From positions 20,641,308 through 20,705,307 of the forward strand of contig CM068841.1 in NCBI GenBank assembly GCA_028554795.2: 64,000 nucleotides of DNA. The letters are read 5' to 3'. Under the pieces are notes generated by a model that did not search any database, had not been told where the DNA came from, and saw nothing but the letters and a program-made list of their open reading frames with translations. The DNA comes from Sinohyriopsis cumingii (Eukaryota > Mollusca > Bivalvia > Unionida > Unionidae). Positions 48,031 to 60,344 of the stretch are shown here, piece after piece. The number at the start of each line of letters is the position of its first letter. The first letter of the stretch is position 1. Made by a program: the position numbers and the translations under genes.

Positions 48031-50571
48031 TTATGGGGGAAAAAAAAAACCTTGATATAAATAACAGAATCTCAACTACTTACATATAATATAAATATTT
48101 GTACATAAAAATGGATATCCTCTTCATCAAATAATGAATGTGCTCTAAAATTTACTGGCATGTCATGCGCGATGCCCAACTTAATCCGAGATCGTTACAT
48201 TTTTAGGCTTGTAAGTGTTCCGTGCTGCACCATCATTTTCTCCTTGCCTTTTATTTCATGAAACAACGCCTCACCACCACGAGCAATAAGAGATTGTAAA
48301 CTCTGGGCCTCAACCCAGACATTTTGAAACATTTAACTCGTCTTCTTGCTTGAACTGCTTTTATACACTTTGCATGACACTGTATTGATCTTTTCGTATA
48401 TTTGACCTATGACCTCCTCCCTGGAGGAATGAGCAAAAATTATTTCACTCATGAAAATATTTACAGTATGCTATGGAAACTATAAGACCAAGTTTCGGAA
48501 ATTTTCAGCTAGCGGTTTAGATATAGTAGCGGAGAGACGAACATATATACGGATGGTGTCAAAATAAACCCCAAGCTTGACTGAAAAATGAGCGCTTTGT
48601 ACTAAATATAACAAGCACTTAAACAATCTGAGGGCAACTGATTAGAACCTGATGGCCCGGGTGGGTGTGATAATGGGATGGTACCAAATCTACATGTTTC
48701 TTTATTGCCCGAAGTGCAAACCACCCACAAAGTTTAGTCAAGGAAACTACTTAAAATAAAAGTTATTCTGTAAAATCCCACTTTTTTTTAGCCACATTGA
48801 ACTTGACCCTTTGACCCCAACAATACATAAGCCTTCTCTATACCTTACGCGAAAGCCCTCCGGAAACAACGTATGTGGTCTAAAACTGATTCTATTATGC
48901 AAAAAGCACATTTATTTCTTACACTTACGATGATCATGATCTTTGGCATTAAAATCAACAGGCTTTCTTACCCAGCGTGTAAGTCATCCAAACAATTAGT
49001 GAAGGCACTTGGTCGATAATTGAAATTTTTATCCAAAAATAATTTATCTCTTCGCTTGATCACAGGGACCTCGACCATTGACCCTTGCTTTATCCGCAAT
49101 CGATATAAAGGCATTTTTCTTAGCCCAAATTGCAAACCATTCCCAATGCTTGACCTTGATCTGTGATGTGGAACTAATGCATTTAATTGTTCAGTGACAA
49201 TGACGTTTGCATTTTGATCTTTAGACCCCGAAACCAAATGCTTCTTCCTTACTCTGAGTGCAAGATATCGACTACGTTTAGTGAAAATAAGTGATGTAAA
49301 ACTGAAGTTATGATGCGGAAAGAAAGATTTACTGTGCACATCGCAAAATATCTTCCGCCTAAAGGCGGCCTTATAAAAAGGAGGGGGGGGGGTAAAGTGA
49401 CATAGATGCATCAAATTTCCAAATTCAATTCACAAAAGTGAGCAAAGTCAGCTAAATGTAAATTATACGTATAGAGCTAACTACTGCTTGTAGTAAATGT
49501 GAACCACTCAGAATAACGGATCTTTGTTTCACAATTTAACCATGCAGATCACTGTAAAACCTTCCGAAAAGTCACCAAAGAGGTCATATATAGATCACAG
49601 AAACCCGCTTTGCAGAATGTGAGTAATATTCAGAGAGAAGCAACTGTCTGATCTTCACACACCTACTCACTGAACAAACTCAACACATAATAAACAAAGT
49701 CACTGATGCGTGAAAAAAAACCCTGCCGTAATTCACATGTGAGTTCTATACGAGTATCATTTATTGAAAAAGAACTAGTATCGTGCTTTAGTAAATCTCA
49801 ACAAAATTAAGATTTATTGGATTAACGTGTTTACACAGATGGATCTGAAGGCTCCTTGCTATTCGTTTGATTCCATGAAACCTGTGTTAAAAATCGAGTA
49901 AGTAAGTGTTGCTGAGATACAGCAAGTTCTACGTGCAGACACGGACGTCGATAAGCAGGGAGGAACTGCACTTCGTAGAGGCAAATTCAAAAATAATTCA
50001 TGCTAAATTTTCATCTTACACTTTTGCCTATCTGATGCATTTTGATTCAGATAATATTCGCCAAACTTGGAAAGTATGAATTAAATAAAATAAAAGGTGT
50101 TTCATTTAACAAAATGGTCCTAGGAGCATTTGCTAATTCGGGGAAGTATTCGTGAGACTGTATTATACAATCAGTGATAAAAAGAATTAGAAAGAATATT
50201 GAGGACATAAACTTTAGCGCAAATTTCAATATTGTAGAAAATGTGAATTTAAAATTTAAGTTGCATCGAAATCATTGAGTTCAGCCGCTGGTTCCGCTTT
50301 TTCAACATTTTTGGAAAGATTATCAATTAATTGAAAATAATGATTTCTTTCATGATGCAGAAAATTGACGTATTCCCGAATTCATGGTTTAGCATATGAC
50401 AATCCATTGAAGCAGATCCACAATTGTGAGTTCTGCTTACATAAAAAGTGTGCATTCACTGGATTCTATGTTTAATTGCATTGATCTCTGGTAGGATCTA
50501 GAAAATACCATTCTAACGGAAAAAAGAAAAGGGCAACGTGCAATTACAAAACAAGCATAATAACTGCTGTA
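48031..50571. other. No recognised gene; possible old dispersed repeats
   Basis: From 48390 to 49200 phrases such as TTGAACTTGACCCTTTGACC and GACCTCGACCATTGACCC look like decayed molluscan interspersed repeats, but I cannot define copies. The 148-codon minus frame at 48968-49414 overlaps this and has no motif. Poly(G) lies near 49382. Confidence 0.35.
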
Positions 50572-53158
50572 TCAGGTAGGTTGGATTACTATGTGTACAA
50601 TGGTCAGGTAAGTTGGATTACCGTGTGCACAATGGTCAGGTAGGTTGGATTCTCATGTGTACAATGGTCAGGTCGGTTGGATTACTATGTGTACAATGGT
50701 CAGGTAGGTTAGATTACCATATGTACAATGGTCAGGTAGGTTGGATTACCATGTGTACAATGGTCAGATAGGTTGGATTACCATGTGTACAATGGTCAGA
50801 TAGGTTCAATTACCATGTGTCCAAAGGTCAGGTGGGTTGGAGTGATATGTGTACAATGGTCAGATAGGTTGGATTACCATGTGTACAATAGTCAGGTAGA
50901 TTGGATTACTATGTGTTCAATGGTCAGATAGGTTGGATTACCATGTGTACAGTGGTCAGGTAGGTTTGATTACCGTGTGTTCATTGGTCTGGTATGTTGG
51001 ATTACCGTGCATAGAATGGCCCGGTAGGTAGATTACCGTGTGTACAATGGTCAGGTAGGCTCGATTGCCATGTGTACAATGGTCAGGTAGGTTGGATTAC
51101 CATGTATACAACGGTCAGTTAGGTTGGATTACCATGTGTAGAATGGTCAGGTAGGTTGGATTACCATGTGTTCATTGGTCAGGTAGGGTGGATTACCATG
51201 TGTACAATGGTCTGGTAGGTTGGATTACCGTGTGTTCAGTGGTCAGGTAGGTTGGATTACCGTGTGTTCAATGGTCATGTACGTTGGATTACCTTGTGTA
51301 CAATGGTCAGGTTGGTTCGATTATCATGTGTACAATGGTCAGAAAGTTTACATTACCATGTATACAACGGTCAGGTAGGTTGGAATACCATGTGTACAAT
51401 GATCAGGAGGTTGGATTACCATGTGTTCAGTGGTCAGGTAGGCTGGATTACCATGTGTACAGTGGTCAGGTATGTCGGATTACCGTGTGTTCAGTGGTCA
51501 GGTAGGCTGGATTACCGTGTGTTCAATGGTCAGGTAGGTTGGATTACCATGTGTACAATGGTCAGGTAGGTTGGATTCTCATGTGTACAATGGTCAGGTA
51601 GGTTGGATTACTATGTGTACAATGGTCAGGTAGGTTGGATTACTATGTGTACAATGGTCAGGTAGGCTGGATTACCATTTGTGCAATGGTCAGGTAGGCT
51701 GGATTACCATGTGTACAATGGTCAGGTAGGTTGGATTACCATGTCTCCAATAGTCAGGTAGGTTGGATTACCATGTGTACAATGGTCAGGTAGGTTGGAT
51801 TACCATGTGTACAATGGTCAGGTAGGTTGGATTACCATGTGTACAATGGTCAGGTAGGTTGGATTACCATGTGTGCAATGGTCAGGTAGGTGGAATTACC
51901 ATGTGTTTAATGGTCGGGTACGTTGGATTACCATGTGTACAATGGTTAAGTAGGTTGGATTACCATGTGTCCAATGGTCAGGTAGGTTGGATTACCATGT
52001 GTACATTGGTCAGATAGGTGGGATTACCATGTGTACAATGGTCAGGTAGGTTGGATTACCATGTTTACAATGGTCAGGTAGGTTGGGTTACCATGTGTAG
52101 AATGGTCCGGTAGGTTGGATTATCATGTGTACAATGGTCAGGTAGGTTGGATGACCATATGTACAATGGTCAGGTTGGTTGGATTACCATGTGTACAATG
52201 GTCAGGTAGGTTGGATTATAATTTGTCCAATGGTCAGGTAGGTTGGATTAATATGTGTACACTGGTAAGGTAGGTTGTATTACTATGTGTCCAATGGTCA
52301 GATAGGTTGGATTACCATGTGTCCAATGGTCAGGTAGGTTGGATTACCATGTCTCCAATAGTCAGGTAGGTGGGATTACCATGTGTACAATGGTCAGCTA
52401 GGTGGAATTACCATGTGTACAATGGTCAAGTAGGTTCAATTTAAATATGTACATTGGTCAGGTTAGTTGGATTACCATGTGTACAATGGTCAGGTAGGTA
52501 GGATTGTCATTTGTCCAATGGTCAGGTAGTTTGGATTACCATGTGTACAATGGTCAGGTAGATTGGATTACCATGTGTACAATGGTCAGGTAGGTGGGAT
52601 TACCATGTGTACAATGGTCAGCTAGGTGGAATTACCATGTGTACAATGGTCAAGTAGGTTCAATTAAAATATGTACATTGGTCAGGTTAGTTGGATTACC
52701 ATGTGTACAATGGTGAGGTAGGTAGGATTGCCATTTGTCCAATGGTCAGGTAGTTGGATTACCATGTGTACAATGGTCCGGTAGGTTGGATTACCATGTG
52801 TTCAATGGTCAGGTAGGTTCAATTACCATATGTACAATGGTCAGGTTAGTTGGATTACCATGTGTACAATGGTCAGGTAGGTTGGATTACCATGTGTACA
52901 ATGGTCAGGTAGGTTGGATTACCATTTGTTCAATGGTCAGGTCGGTTGGATTACCATGTGTTCAATGGTCAGGTAGGTTGAATTACCATGTGTCCAATGG
53001 TCAGGTCGGTTGGATTGCCATGTGCACAATGGTCAGGTAGGTTGGATTACCATGTGTACAATGGTCAGGTAGTTTGGATTACCATGTGTACAATGGTCAG
53101 TTAGGTTGGATTACCATGTGTACAATGGTCAGGTAGGCTGGATTACCATGTGTACAAT
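50572..53158. repeat. 32-bp minisatellite, about 80 units
   Basis: GGTTGGATTACCATGTGTAC followed by AATGGTCAGGTA recurs every 32 bp over 2.6 kb. Because 32 is not divisible by 3, open frames cycle through three phases (51252-51569, 52735-53040) and are artefacts. A variant block starting TGGGATTACC at 52371 recurs at 52595, 224 bp (7 units) later, showing segmental expansion. Confidence 0.98.
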
Positions 53159-53582
53159 TTGTCATAAATATCGACGTGAATGTCATGAAATGGTCTTTGT
53201 TTAAGATGGGCAACAATTATTTTCTGTCAATATATTGCATATAAAGCACTGAAAAATATGTATCAGATAACAAGCAAAGGAAGTCGGGGTTTATTTGCTA
53301 ATGGAATTGAGCCCGACACGCTCTAGAATTGTTCTTACATTCATCAAAGATAACACGCCATCAAGGATTGTTAAGGTTATCTGATATTGAATGTACTCTA
53401 TTTAAAAGAAACATAAACAAAGTAAAAGAAGAAAGAAAAAGACCGTAACAATCCTGTTTATCAATTACCTGTCTGTCGGTTAAATGCTTCATTTTCAAAC
53501 TACACCAAACACATTTGGCAAGTTAACAAGAATTGGAAGAATATTTCAGTAGTTGGGATGGATAACAGCAAACAAGAGGAGC

Positions 53583-53585
<3 letters not shown>
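53159..53585. other. No recognised feature
   Basis: Nothing supported. Confidence 0.45.

Positions 53586-53615
<30 letters not shown>
53586..53615. repeat. (TG)n microsatellite
   Basis: About 15 perfect TG units. Confidence 0.95.
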
Positions 53616-53618
<3 letters not shown>

Positions 53619-55241
53619 AAGATATTTTGCAGATTTTAACTTCATGCTTTTAGGATTTCTTTAGACTTCCATATATTAAGTTAATATTCCTTCAAACAAG
53701 TTAGTGACGCGGACTTGGCGACCTCCGTCTAATATATCATGATAATCGGCGCTACTTTAGACTTCTCATTCAGGCATCAAATAAAATCCATTTTTATCAG
53801 CAACATTTAAGTGCTATGCTGCTTTCATTATGTTTACAATTGTTTTGCAGTGACGAGTTGAGACACGTGCTCTGCGGGCAATATCAATTTTCTTACAGGC
53901 GTTTACGATAATGACTATCAACGCGGCAACGACTGCATTCATTGACTATCTCCAGGAACTACTCTCATACCAGTAGTGGCAGTAATTACAGATTTCTAAT
54001 GATTACTGTAATGCAGTTTAACCTTTCTAAATGTCATAATCAATTTTGGAATTTCCTTTTCATTTACTAATACTGTTTTACAATCTTTAGGGATAATGTT
54101 TGTTTGTATTGAAATCTCTATACATTAGCAAACCAATATGAAGAGCCTTATAATAAAATACAGTACTTGTTCTTGTCTAAAAACAAGTTCTCATCTCCTC
54201 CCCTCGGCAGCAGAAAGTAATGATAGATAGCCCCTGTCCCCCCCCCCAAAAAAAAATCGTCTTTAATAAATATATTACAGTTGGAAGTTTCAATTGATAT
54301 TTAGAGTTTCACGCGAATTCATCAAGATCACATTTTCGATTAAGGAATGATAGATATTAGAGAGTGAAATTTGTTTTAAAACAATACCCCTAAACCAATC
54401 ATATAAGCTCCTGGTAATAAGGAATGAGCCTGATATACAGACATTGTCGTACACCTTGACATTCCTTATTTTTCTCGGCTGTTGAATCAAATAACCAGAG
54501 GAAGAAAGTTACAGATGTAAAGGCATTTGTTTGATTTGGCAACATACAAAATATTCTACAGTTGAAACATAAAGAAGAACTCTAATCTCTCGCTGTCTAA
54601 GTCGGTCTGCCTGTCTTTGTTTCTTTATATCTCAACCATCAAACTAGAATTCCTAATCAAACTGCCACTTAGATACATGTTTTAAAAGGGGGTTTGTCAC
54701 CGATTTATAGAAGGCTACACTCTTAAAACAAATCTCATAGAAGTAATTACTGACAGAAAACTAAATTGTGTAGAGAGTAAACATTTCATAATTAACAGAT
54801 CCTTAATTTTGTGGAAAATTGCCAAAAAGTCTCAAAGACTCTTTTGCGGTCTTAAATTTATGCATTTCTTAAGTTGATTTTTGTATCTCATTATACACTT
54901 CTGATTGAAAGACATTACCAAGAAATTAATCTAAATTTCAAACACATTCTTTCTTCCAACATCATAGCCTGGTTATCTCTCGTTTATTGAACATAAAACC
55001 ATAGCAAACAGCGTGTGTTCCGTATTGGATTTTAATAGACTATAAGAAAAATGTTCGAAGGATTTGTGTGTGTGTGTGTTTTTTAAGATGTGACTAAGTC
55101 CTTTAAATCTGCATTATGTACACGGACTAAATTTATCACTAGAAGGAATTATTAAATTGGGCATACCTATATCAAAATATTTATGATTTTGTGTGGGTGC
55201 AGAGAAAATGTTTCTCGAGGGCACAAATTAGCAAGTAGGAG
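53616..55241. other. No recognised gene
   Basis: No coding region. Short GT and C/A runs only (54240-54256, 55065-55080). Confidence 0.45.
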
Positions 55242-55454
55242 TACACACCACAAGACGTCTATCCACGTATCAGCACATGCTACACTTGACGAATGTACGC
55301 AAGACAATGGAAAAGATATCCAGAGAGTTCTAACTGATCAAGTAATATATATTTACAAACCCACAAAACTCTCTGGATCTGTTTTCCATTGTCTTGCGTA
55401 CCTTCATCAAGTGTAGCATGTGCTGATACGTGGATAGACGTCTTGTGGTGTGTA
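55242..55454. mobile_element. Near-perfect palindrome, MITE-like foldback
   Basis: Arms 55243-55329 and 55367-55453 are 87 bp each and pair at 83 positions, with a 37-bp loop. The ends read TACACACC and GGTGTGTA, so a TA lies at both borders, as for a Tc1/mariner-type MITE. There is no coding capacity; the mirrored frames on both strands follow from the symmetry. A transcript through it would fold into a long hairpin. Confidence 0.85.
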
Positions 55455-55532
55455 ATCCCCATGTATTTCATAGTTATTGCCACGAAATGCATTCTAATTA
55501 TATGATTGATTTAATTATATTAAGATGATCGA

Positions 55533-57080
55533 TCGTTAATGACCTGTATGCATTGTGATGTAGGAAATTAAATTTAAACCGTATTAAATGATGTCTATGC
55601 ATTGTGGCGCAGGAGATTAATATGACCTATAAAATGACGTCTGTTCATTGTGGTTTAGAAGACTGTGATTGATATCAAATGACGTCTGTTAATTGTATTA
55701 TAGAAGATTGATATGGCCTATATTAAATGACGTCTATGCATATGATATAGCAGAATAATTTGACTTATATTAAATGACGTATATGTTTGGTGCTATAGGA
55801 GATTAATATGACCTGTTAAATGACGTCTATTCATTGTGGTTTGAGAGAATAATCTACAACAAATGACGTCTTTGAATTGTAGTTTATGAGATTAATATGG
55901 CTTATATTAAATGATGTATATGCATTTTGGTATAGGAGATTAATATGACCTATATTAAATGACGTGTATGCATTGTGCTATAGGAGATTAATATGACCTG
56001 TTAAATGATTCCTGTTCATTGTGATTTAGGTGATTACGATCATCAACAACTGACGTCTGTGAATTGTAGTATATGAGGTTAATATGGCTTATATTAAATG
56101 ACGTCTATTCATTTTGGTATAGGAGATTAATATGGCCTATATTAAATGACGTCTATTCATTTTGGTATAGGAGATTAATATGGCCTATATTAAATGACGT
56201 CTATTCATTTTGGTATAGGAGATTAATATGGCCTATATTAAATGACGTCTATTCATTTTGGTATAGGAGATTAATATGACCTATATTAAATGACGTCTAT
56301 ACAATATAGTATAGGAGATTAATATGGCCTATATTAAATGACGTCTATTCATTTTGGTATAGGAGATTAATATGGCCTATATTAAATGACGTCTATTCAT
56401 TTTGGTATAGGAGATTAATATGGCCTATATTAAATGACGTCTATTCATTTTGGTATAGGAGATTAATATGGCCTATATTAAATGACGTCTATTCATTTTG
56501 GTATAGGAGATTAATATGGCCTATATTAAATGACGTCTATTCATTTTGGTATAGGAGATTAATATGGCCTATATTAAATGACGTCTATACAATATAGTAT
56601 AGGAGATTCATATGACCTTTTAAATTACGTATATGTATTATTGTAAAGTAGGATAATATGAAATTTGTTAAATGACGTCTGTGCATTGTGGTAGAGTAGC
56701 GTGAATGACGTCTTTGCATCGTGGTGTAGGAAATTATTATGACCTATTAAATTACGTCTGTTCATTATGGTATAGTAACCTAAATGACGTATATGCATTG
56801 TAGTGTAGGAGATACATATGACTATTAAATGACGTCTATGCATTGTGGTGTAGGAGATAAATATGACATATTAAATGACATCCATGCATTTTCGTGTAGG
56901 AGATAAAAATGACATATTAAACGACGTCTGTGGATTGTGGCGTTGGAGATAAATATGACCAATTAAATGACATCCATGCATTTTTTTTTGTAGGAGATAA
57001 ATATGACCTATTAAATGACGTATGTGGATTGTAGTGTAGAAAATTAATATGATCAGTTAAATTACATGTATGCATTATGT
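55533..57080. repeat. 48-bp minisatellite with CRE-like core, about 32 units
   Basis: The unit contains TTAAATGACGTCTAT, then GGTATAGGAGATTAATATG. The block 56083-56605 is nearly homogeneous and the flanks are diverged. A variant with ACAATATAGT occurs at 56301 and again 288 bp (6 units) later at 56589. Most units keep TGACGT, a CREB/ATF core. The frame 56073-56279 is a repeat artefact of 16-codon units. Confidence 0.97.
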
Positions 57081-57320
57081 TTTATCCGACTGAACACCCT
57101 TAATTGTTATTACATTATATAAGGTGAATGATCGTTGTAAAAGATGAATCAGGCCTTTAATGTACATTGGCAGCTTGTCCATTTCGCATCCATGGTTAAA
57201 TTGCAATCCACGCAAATAATATGCAGTTCAGTATGTTTCCTTTTCAAAGATCTGCCTGCGCGTTCTTCGACCACAATGGCAGATGAAACTCAGGAAATGG
57301 TTTACGGAAATATTCTGAGC

Positions 57321-57445
57321 AGGTTTACCTACACAACTAATATATATTCCGCGCCGGATTACCTACGAAACTGACATATGTTCTATGCCAGGTTACCTAC
57401 GTAACTTACATATATGTTCTGTGCCAGTTAGCTACGTAAACTGAC
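57321..57445. repeat. About 36-bp minisatellite, 3.5 units
   Basis: GGTTACCTACGTAAC followed by ATATATGTTC and TGCC recurs near 57322, 57356, 57392 and 57425. Confidence 0.75.
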
Positions 57446-57558
57446 GGCTACAAGGGATAAGGGATGTTTTATTCCACAAGCAAGATATGTCTTAAATTCT
57501 GCCTATCACGATGCCTCATGCTTTGTAGATGTGAAATATTATTTTAAAAAAGAATGAA

Positions 57559-57830
57559 TGGCCGAATCTGCTTTGTTGTTGTAGGGTTTAACGCCATTTT
57601 TCAGCACACGATAGGCTATACATGGCGGCCAGTATTAATGGTGGAGGAAGAACCCGGGAAAATGCCGGAAAGAACCACCGACCCACGAGAAGCCACTGGC
57701 AAGCTTTCTCACATACCCACATTAGCAGAATCCGAGACTCGAACCCACGCAGACAGAGGTGAGATGGCAGTGATCCATAACGGAGAACGCTTTAGACCAC
57801 TCGGTCACTCGGGGTCCTGGCCGAATCTGC
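57559..57830 (-). mobile_element. SINE family B, copy 4, full length with target duplication
   Basis: The body spans 57572-57817 on the minus strand between perfect 13-bp repeats TGGCCGAATCTGC (57559-57571 and 57818-57830). The head has CCCCGAGTGACCGAGTGG and the B-box GGGTTCGAGTC, the body is as in copy 1, and the tail is GTTAAACCCTACAACAACAA. The frame 57554-57997 crossing it is an artefact. It is the youngest-looking copy of family B here. Confidence 0.96.
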
Positions 57831-58517
57831 ATTATATGATGGCAGATCTGGGTCTATTCAGCTTGTATTTTGACCCAATTTATATGCAAGTAAATGCGGA
57901 ATATAACGACAGCCGTGACCGAGAACTACAGCATGGTGACAAAATACCCATGATGGAATATCTCGGCTCACTCGCTTTCGTCCTAAATATCGTATAACGA
58001 GACAGCGAATCCTAGAATCCCAAATTGGGTCATTAATGATGTATGTTGCCTAGTAAAGGGGAAATGGAAATAAAGAGTATTACTTTGTGTTACTGACATG
58101 ATTGATCAGCTGCGTGCCAGGAACATAGAATTATTTCTTGTAATGTTCTTTTGACAATATTGATATGGGTCGAAATGGAAGATGGTTCATTGATGATACT
58201 GCCAATATATACAAATCAGGTGCGTTATTATACACAAGGAAGGGCAATTGCTTATTTTCTTACGAACGAGATGTACCTCGGGATATGTTACACTCATTAC
58301 AACAAAACGTTTTTATCCGTTTTTGGTTCTATCCATCTACCTATTCTTTAATTACCTTTTTGTATGACTCCTTTCAGCAGAAGTGTAGTTTCGCCACCTA
58401 AATGTTTGCCAAGGGGTTAGAAGCACACAAAAATCACGATCCCATAGTTTTTCTATCAGTATCTCGGGGTTTTATAAGAACCGGTACATTACTGATCGGT
58501 TGGTAGGTTAGTTATGT
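57831..58517. other. No recognised gene
   Basis: Overlapping short frames at 58151-58401 carry no motif I can assign. Confidence 0.4.
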
Positions 58518-58714
58518 TATATACCGACAACCCAGAAATGTTGATGATCCTTTCTTTGGTGCATTAAAGATAACATTCAGCAACATTTTTAACCAAATTT
58601 ACATATTGAGAACATTTTCAGGTGTTTGCATTCACAACAAGTCAGGGTTTGGGGCCACAGATGGCCACATATTTACCGTACACAGCCGTCTCATCTCTGT
58701 CATTTTGTGTTACG
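58518..58714 (+). repeat. Local duplication, first copy
   Basis: About 197 bp collinear with 59456-59652, starting ATACCGACAAC, through AGAAATGTTGATGA and TTCTTTGGTGCATTAAA, and ending in the 5' part of a family B SINE (CCATCTCATCTCTGTCATT-like). Here the SINE stops after its head. Roughly 80-85% identical by eye. Confidence 0.85.
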
Positions 58715-58899
58715 TATAGATATATAGAAAGATATCTATATAAACATACATTTTGTATCCCTATCTTAATATCCAAAATGAAATCAGTCTTTAACTTGTG
58801 TTCAGTTTTAATTTGAGAGGATTCATTTATGTACATTAATCATAGGAATCAGCAAGCGTTCAATAATACTTTCTGACTAAATCACTATGTTGGTATTAT

Positions 58900-59250
58900 T
58901 GTGAATTCAGTTAAAACATTTTGGACTATATCATTGTTATGCATAAAAACTGTTTATAGATCAATCCTATTCCATGATATTGGTATATCAGCACTCTCAA
59001 GATTTAGAATTCATTCGGAACACCACTGGAATTCATTCCGAATACTCTATATTTTAGGACTTGATATATAACTCTTAGGACTTGGGATATGACTTTTTGA
59101 ACTATTTGAGATTTAATTCAGAAGACTTTAAGACTTTAAGTTATTTTTAAATGTTCACTTTGTACTCTAAGGAAATAAATAATTCATTACATTTTACTAA
59201 ACTTGTTGGCTTTTTGTTATTTATTTTAAGACCACATTGTCATAACAGCT
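58900..59250 (+). mobile_element. Possible LTR fossil, copy 2
   Basis: Related to 41200-41565: shared CACTTTGTACTCTAAGGAAA, an ATAAATAATT-rich stretch, ACTTGTTGG, and an end in CATAACA. It also carries several GGACTTG-type short repeats. It lies between the two copies of the local duplication. Family unknown. Confidence 0.35.
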
Positions 59251-59276
59251 AACTAACTATTTAGTTGTTTAATTTA

Positions 59277-59405
59277 GAACGTAAGCTGCTGGTGTTTATT
59301 TGATAGTGTGTCCGCTAGAACGTAAACTGCTGGTGTTTGTTTGATTGTGTGTCTGCTAGCACGTAATGTGCCGGTGCTTGTTTGATAATGTGTCCGCTAG
59401 AAAGT
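59277..59405. repeat. 41-bp tandem triplication
   Basis: AGAACGTAA.CTGCTGGTGTTT and TGTGTCCGCTAG recur three times with a period of about 41 bp. Confidence 0.85.
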
Positions 59406-59455
59406 GATTTAATTTTGTAACTCACCGCCGCACTCACTGAACAAGTTATCGGATG

Positions 59456-59652
59456 TAAAATACCGACAACGTAGAAATGTTGATGACCATTTCTTTGGTG
59501 CATTAAATATAACTTTCAGTAACATTTTTAACCAAAGTAACATATTGGGAACATTTCCAGGTTGTTTTCTTTCACAACAAGCTAGGGTTTGGGGCTAGAG
59601 ATGGCCACAGATATTCCGATCACAGCCATCTCATCTCTGTCATTCTGTGTTT
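59456..59652 (+). repeat. Local duplication, second copy
   Basis: Partner of 58518-58714. It continues into a full family B SINE body. Confidence 0.85.
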
Positions 59653-59815
59653 AAGTCTTAGGCTCGGCTAATGTGGACAGGTGAGAAAGCTCGCAAGTAG
59701 CTTCCCGTGGGTCGTTGGTTCTTTCCATGGTTTTTCCAGATTCTTCCTTCACCATTTATACTGTCCGTCATGTATAGTCTATAATGTGCTGAAAAATGGC
59801 GTTAAACCCACAACA
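59578..59815 (+). mobile_element. SINE family B, copy 5
   Basis: The head is diverged (GGGGCTAGAGATGGCC), and the body is clear: AGCTTCCCGTGGGTCGTTGG, CATGTATAGTCTATAATGTG and AAATGGCGTTAAACCCACAA. No target duplication seen. Confidence 0.85.
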
Positions 59816-60344
59816 TCAGAAAAGGTCAAAAGAACATTATCGGCAGTTTAGATAACTATTTGGAATGAATGGAAGAAAAATATTATACAACTATCCCTAA
59901 ATCACTTATATGGTCTTTGTGTTTCGTTTGATCGCAGTTCTGAAGCAGTCTTTGATATTTTGTGGGTTGGAAGCAAGTATCAAATGAATACCAAGCCTCG
60001 CAGTCTGGCTTCCTAATTTTGATTGGCACTCAAATAATATTACGATGTTGTGTAATAACCTCGTTTCGGTACAGAAACAAACTTAATCGGTGATATATTA
60101 GCATTAATTTGAATATGTTAATAGGGTTGTGGATTTCGTTCAAGCAGTTCAGATTGTGTGGTCCAAATTTCTTTTTTTCTCAGTCATACTGCACACTATT
60201 TAAAAGATTGGTGGAGTGTAGTAAAGTTCAATCAGTGTGATTGTCAAGAAATGTGGGAGTTAATGCATTTTGCTGGTAAACTTCCAAACAAAATTCCATG
60301 AGATGTTTTGTGCTATTATCAGTTTAATTTCATCCATAGGGCCT
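59816..60344. other. No recognised feature
   Basis: Nothing supported. Confidence 0.45.

Noticed and set aside
48968-49414. 148-codon minus-strand frame
   Set aside because: Starts in a poly(G)/poly(C) run and overlaps sequence resembling decayed dispersed repeats; no domain recognised.
50572-53158. Possible CRISPR array
   Set aside because: Units are contiguous 32-bp tandem copies without unique spacers, and the sequence is eukaryotic.
57554-57997. 147-codon plus-strand frame
   Set aside because: Most of it is the antisense of a SINE family B copy with perfect target duplications; the same peptide appears at another SINE copy (36149-36364).
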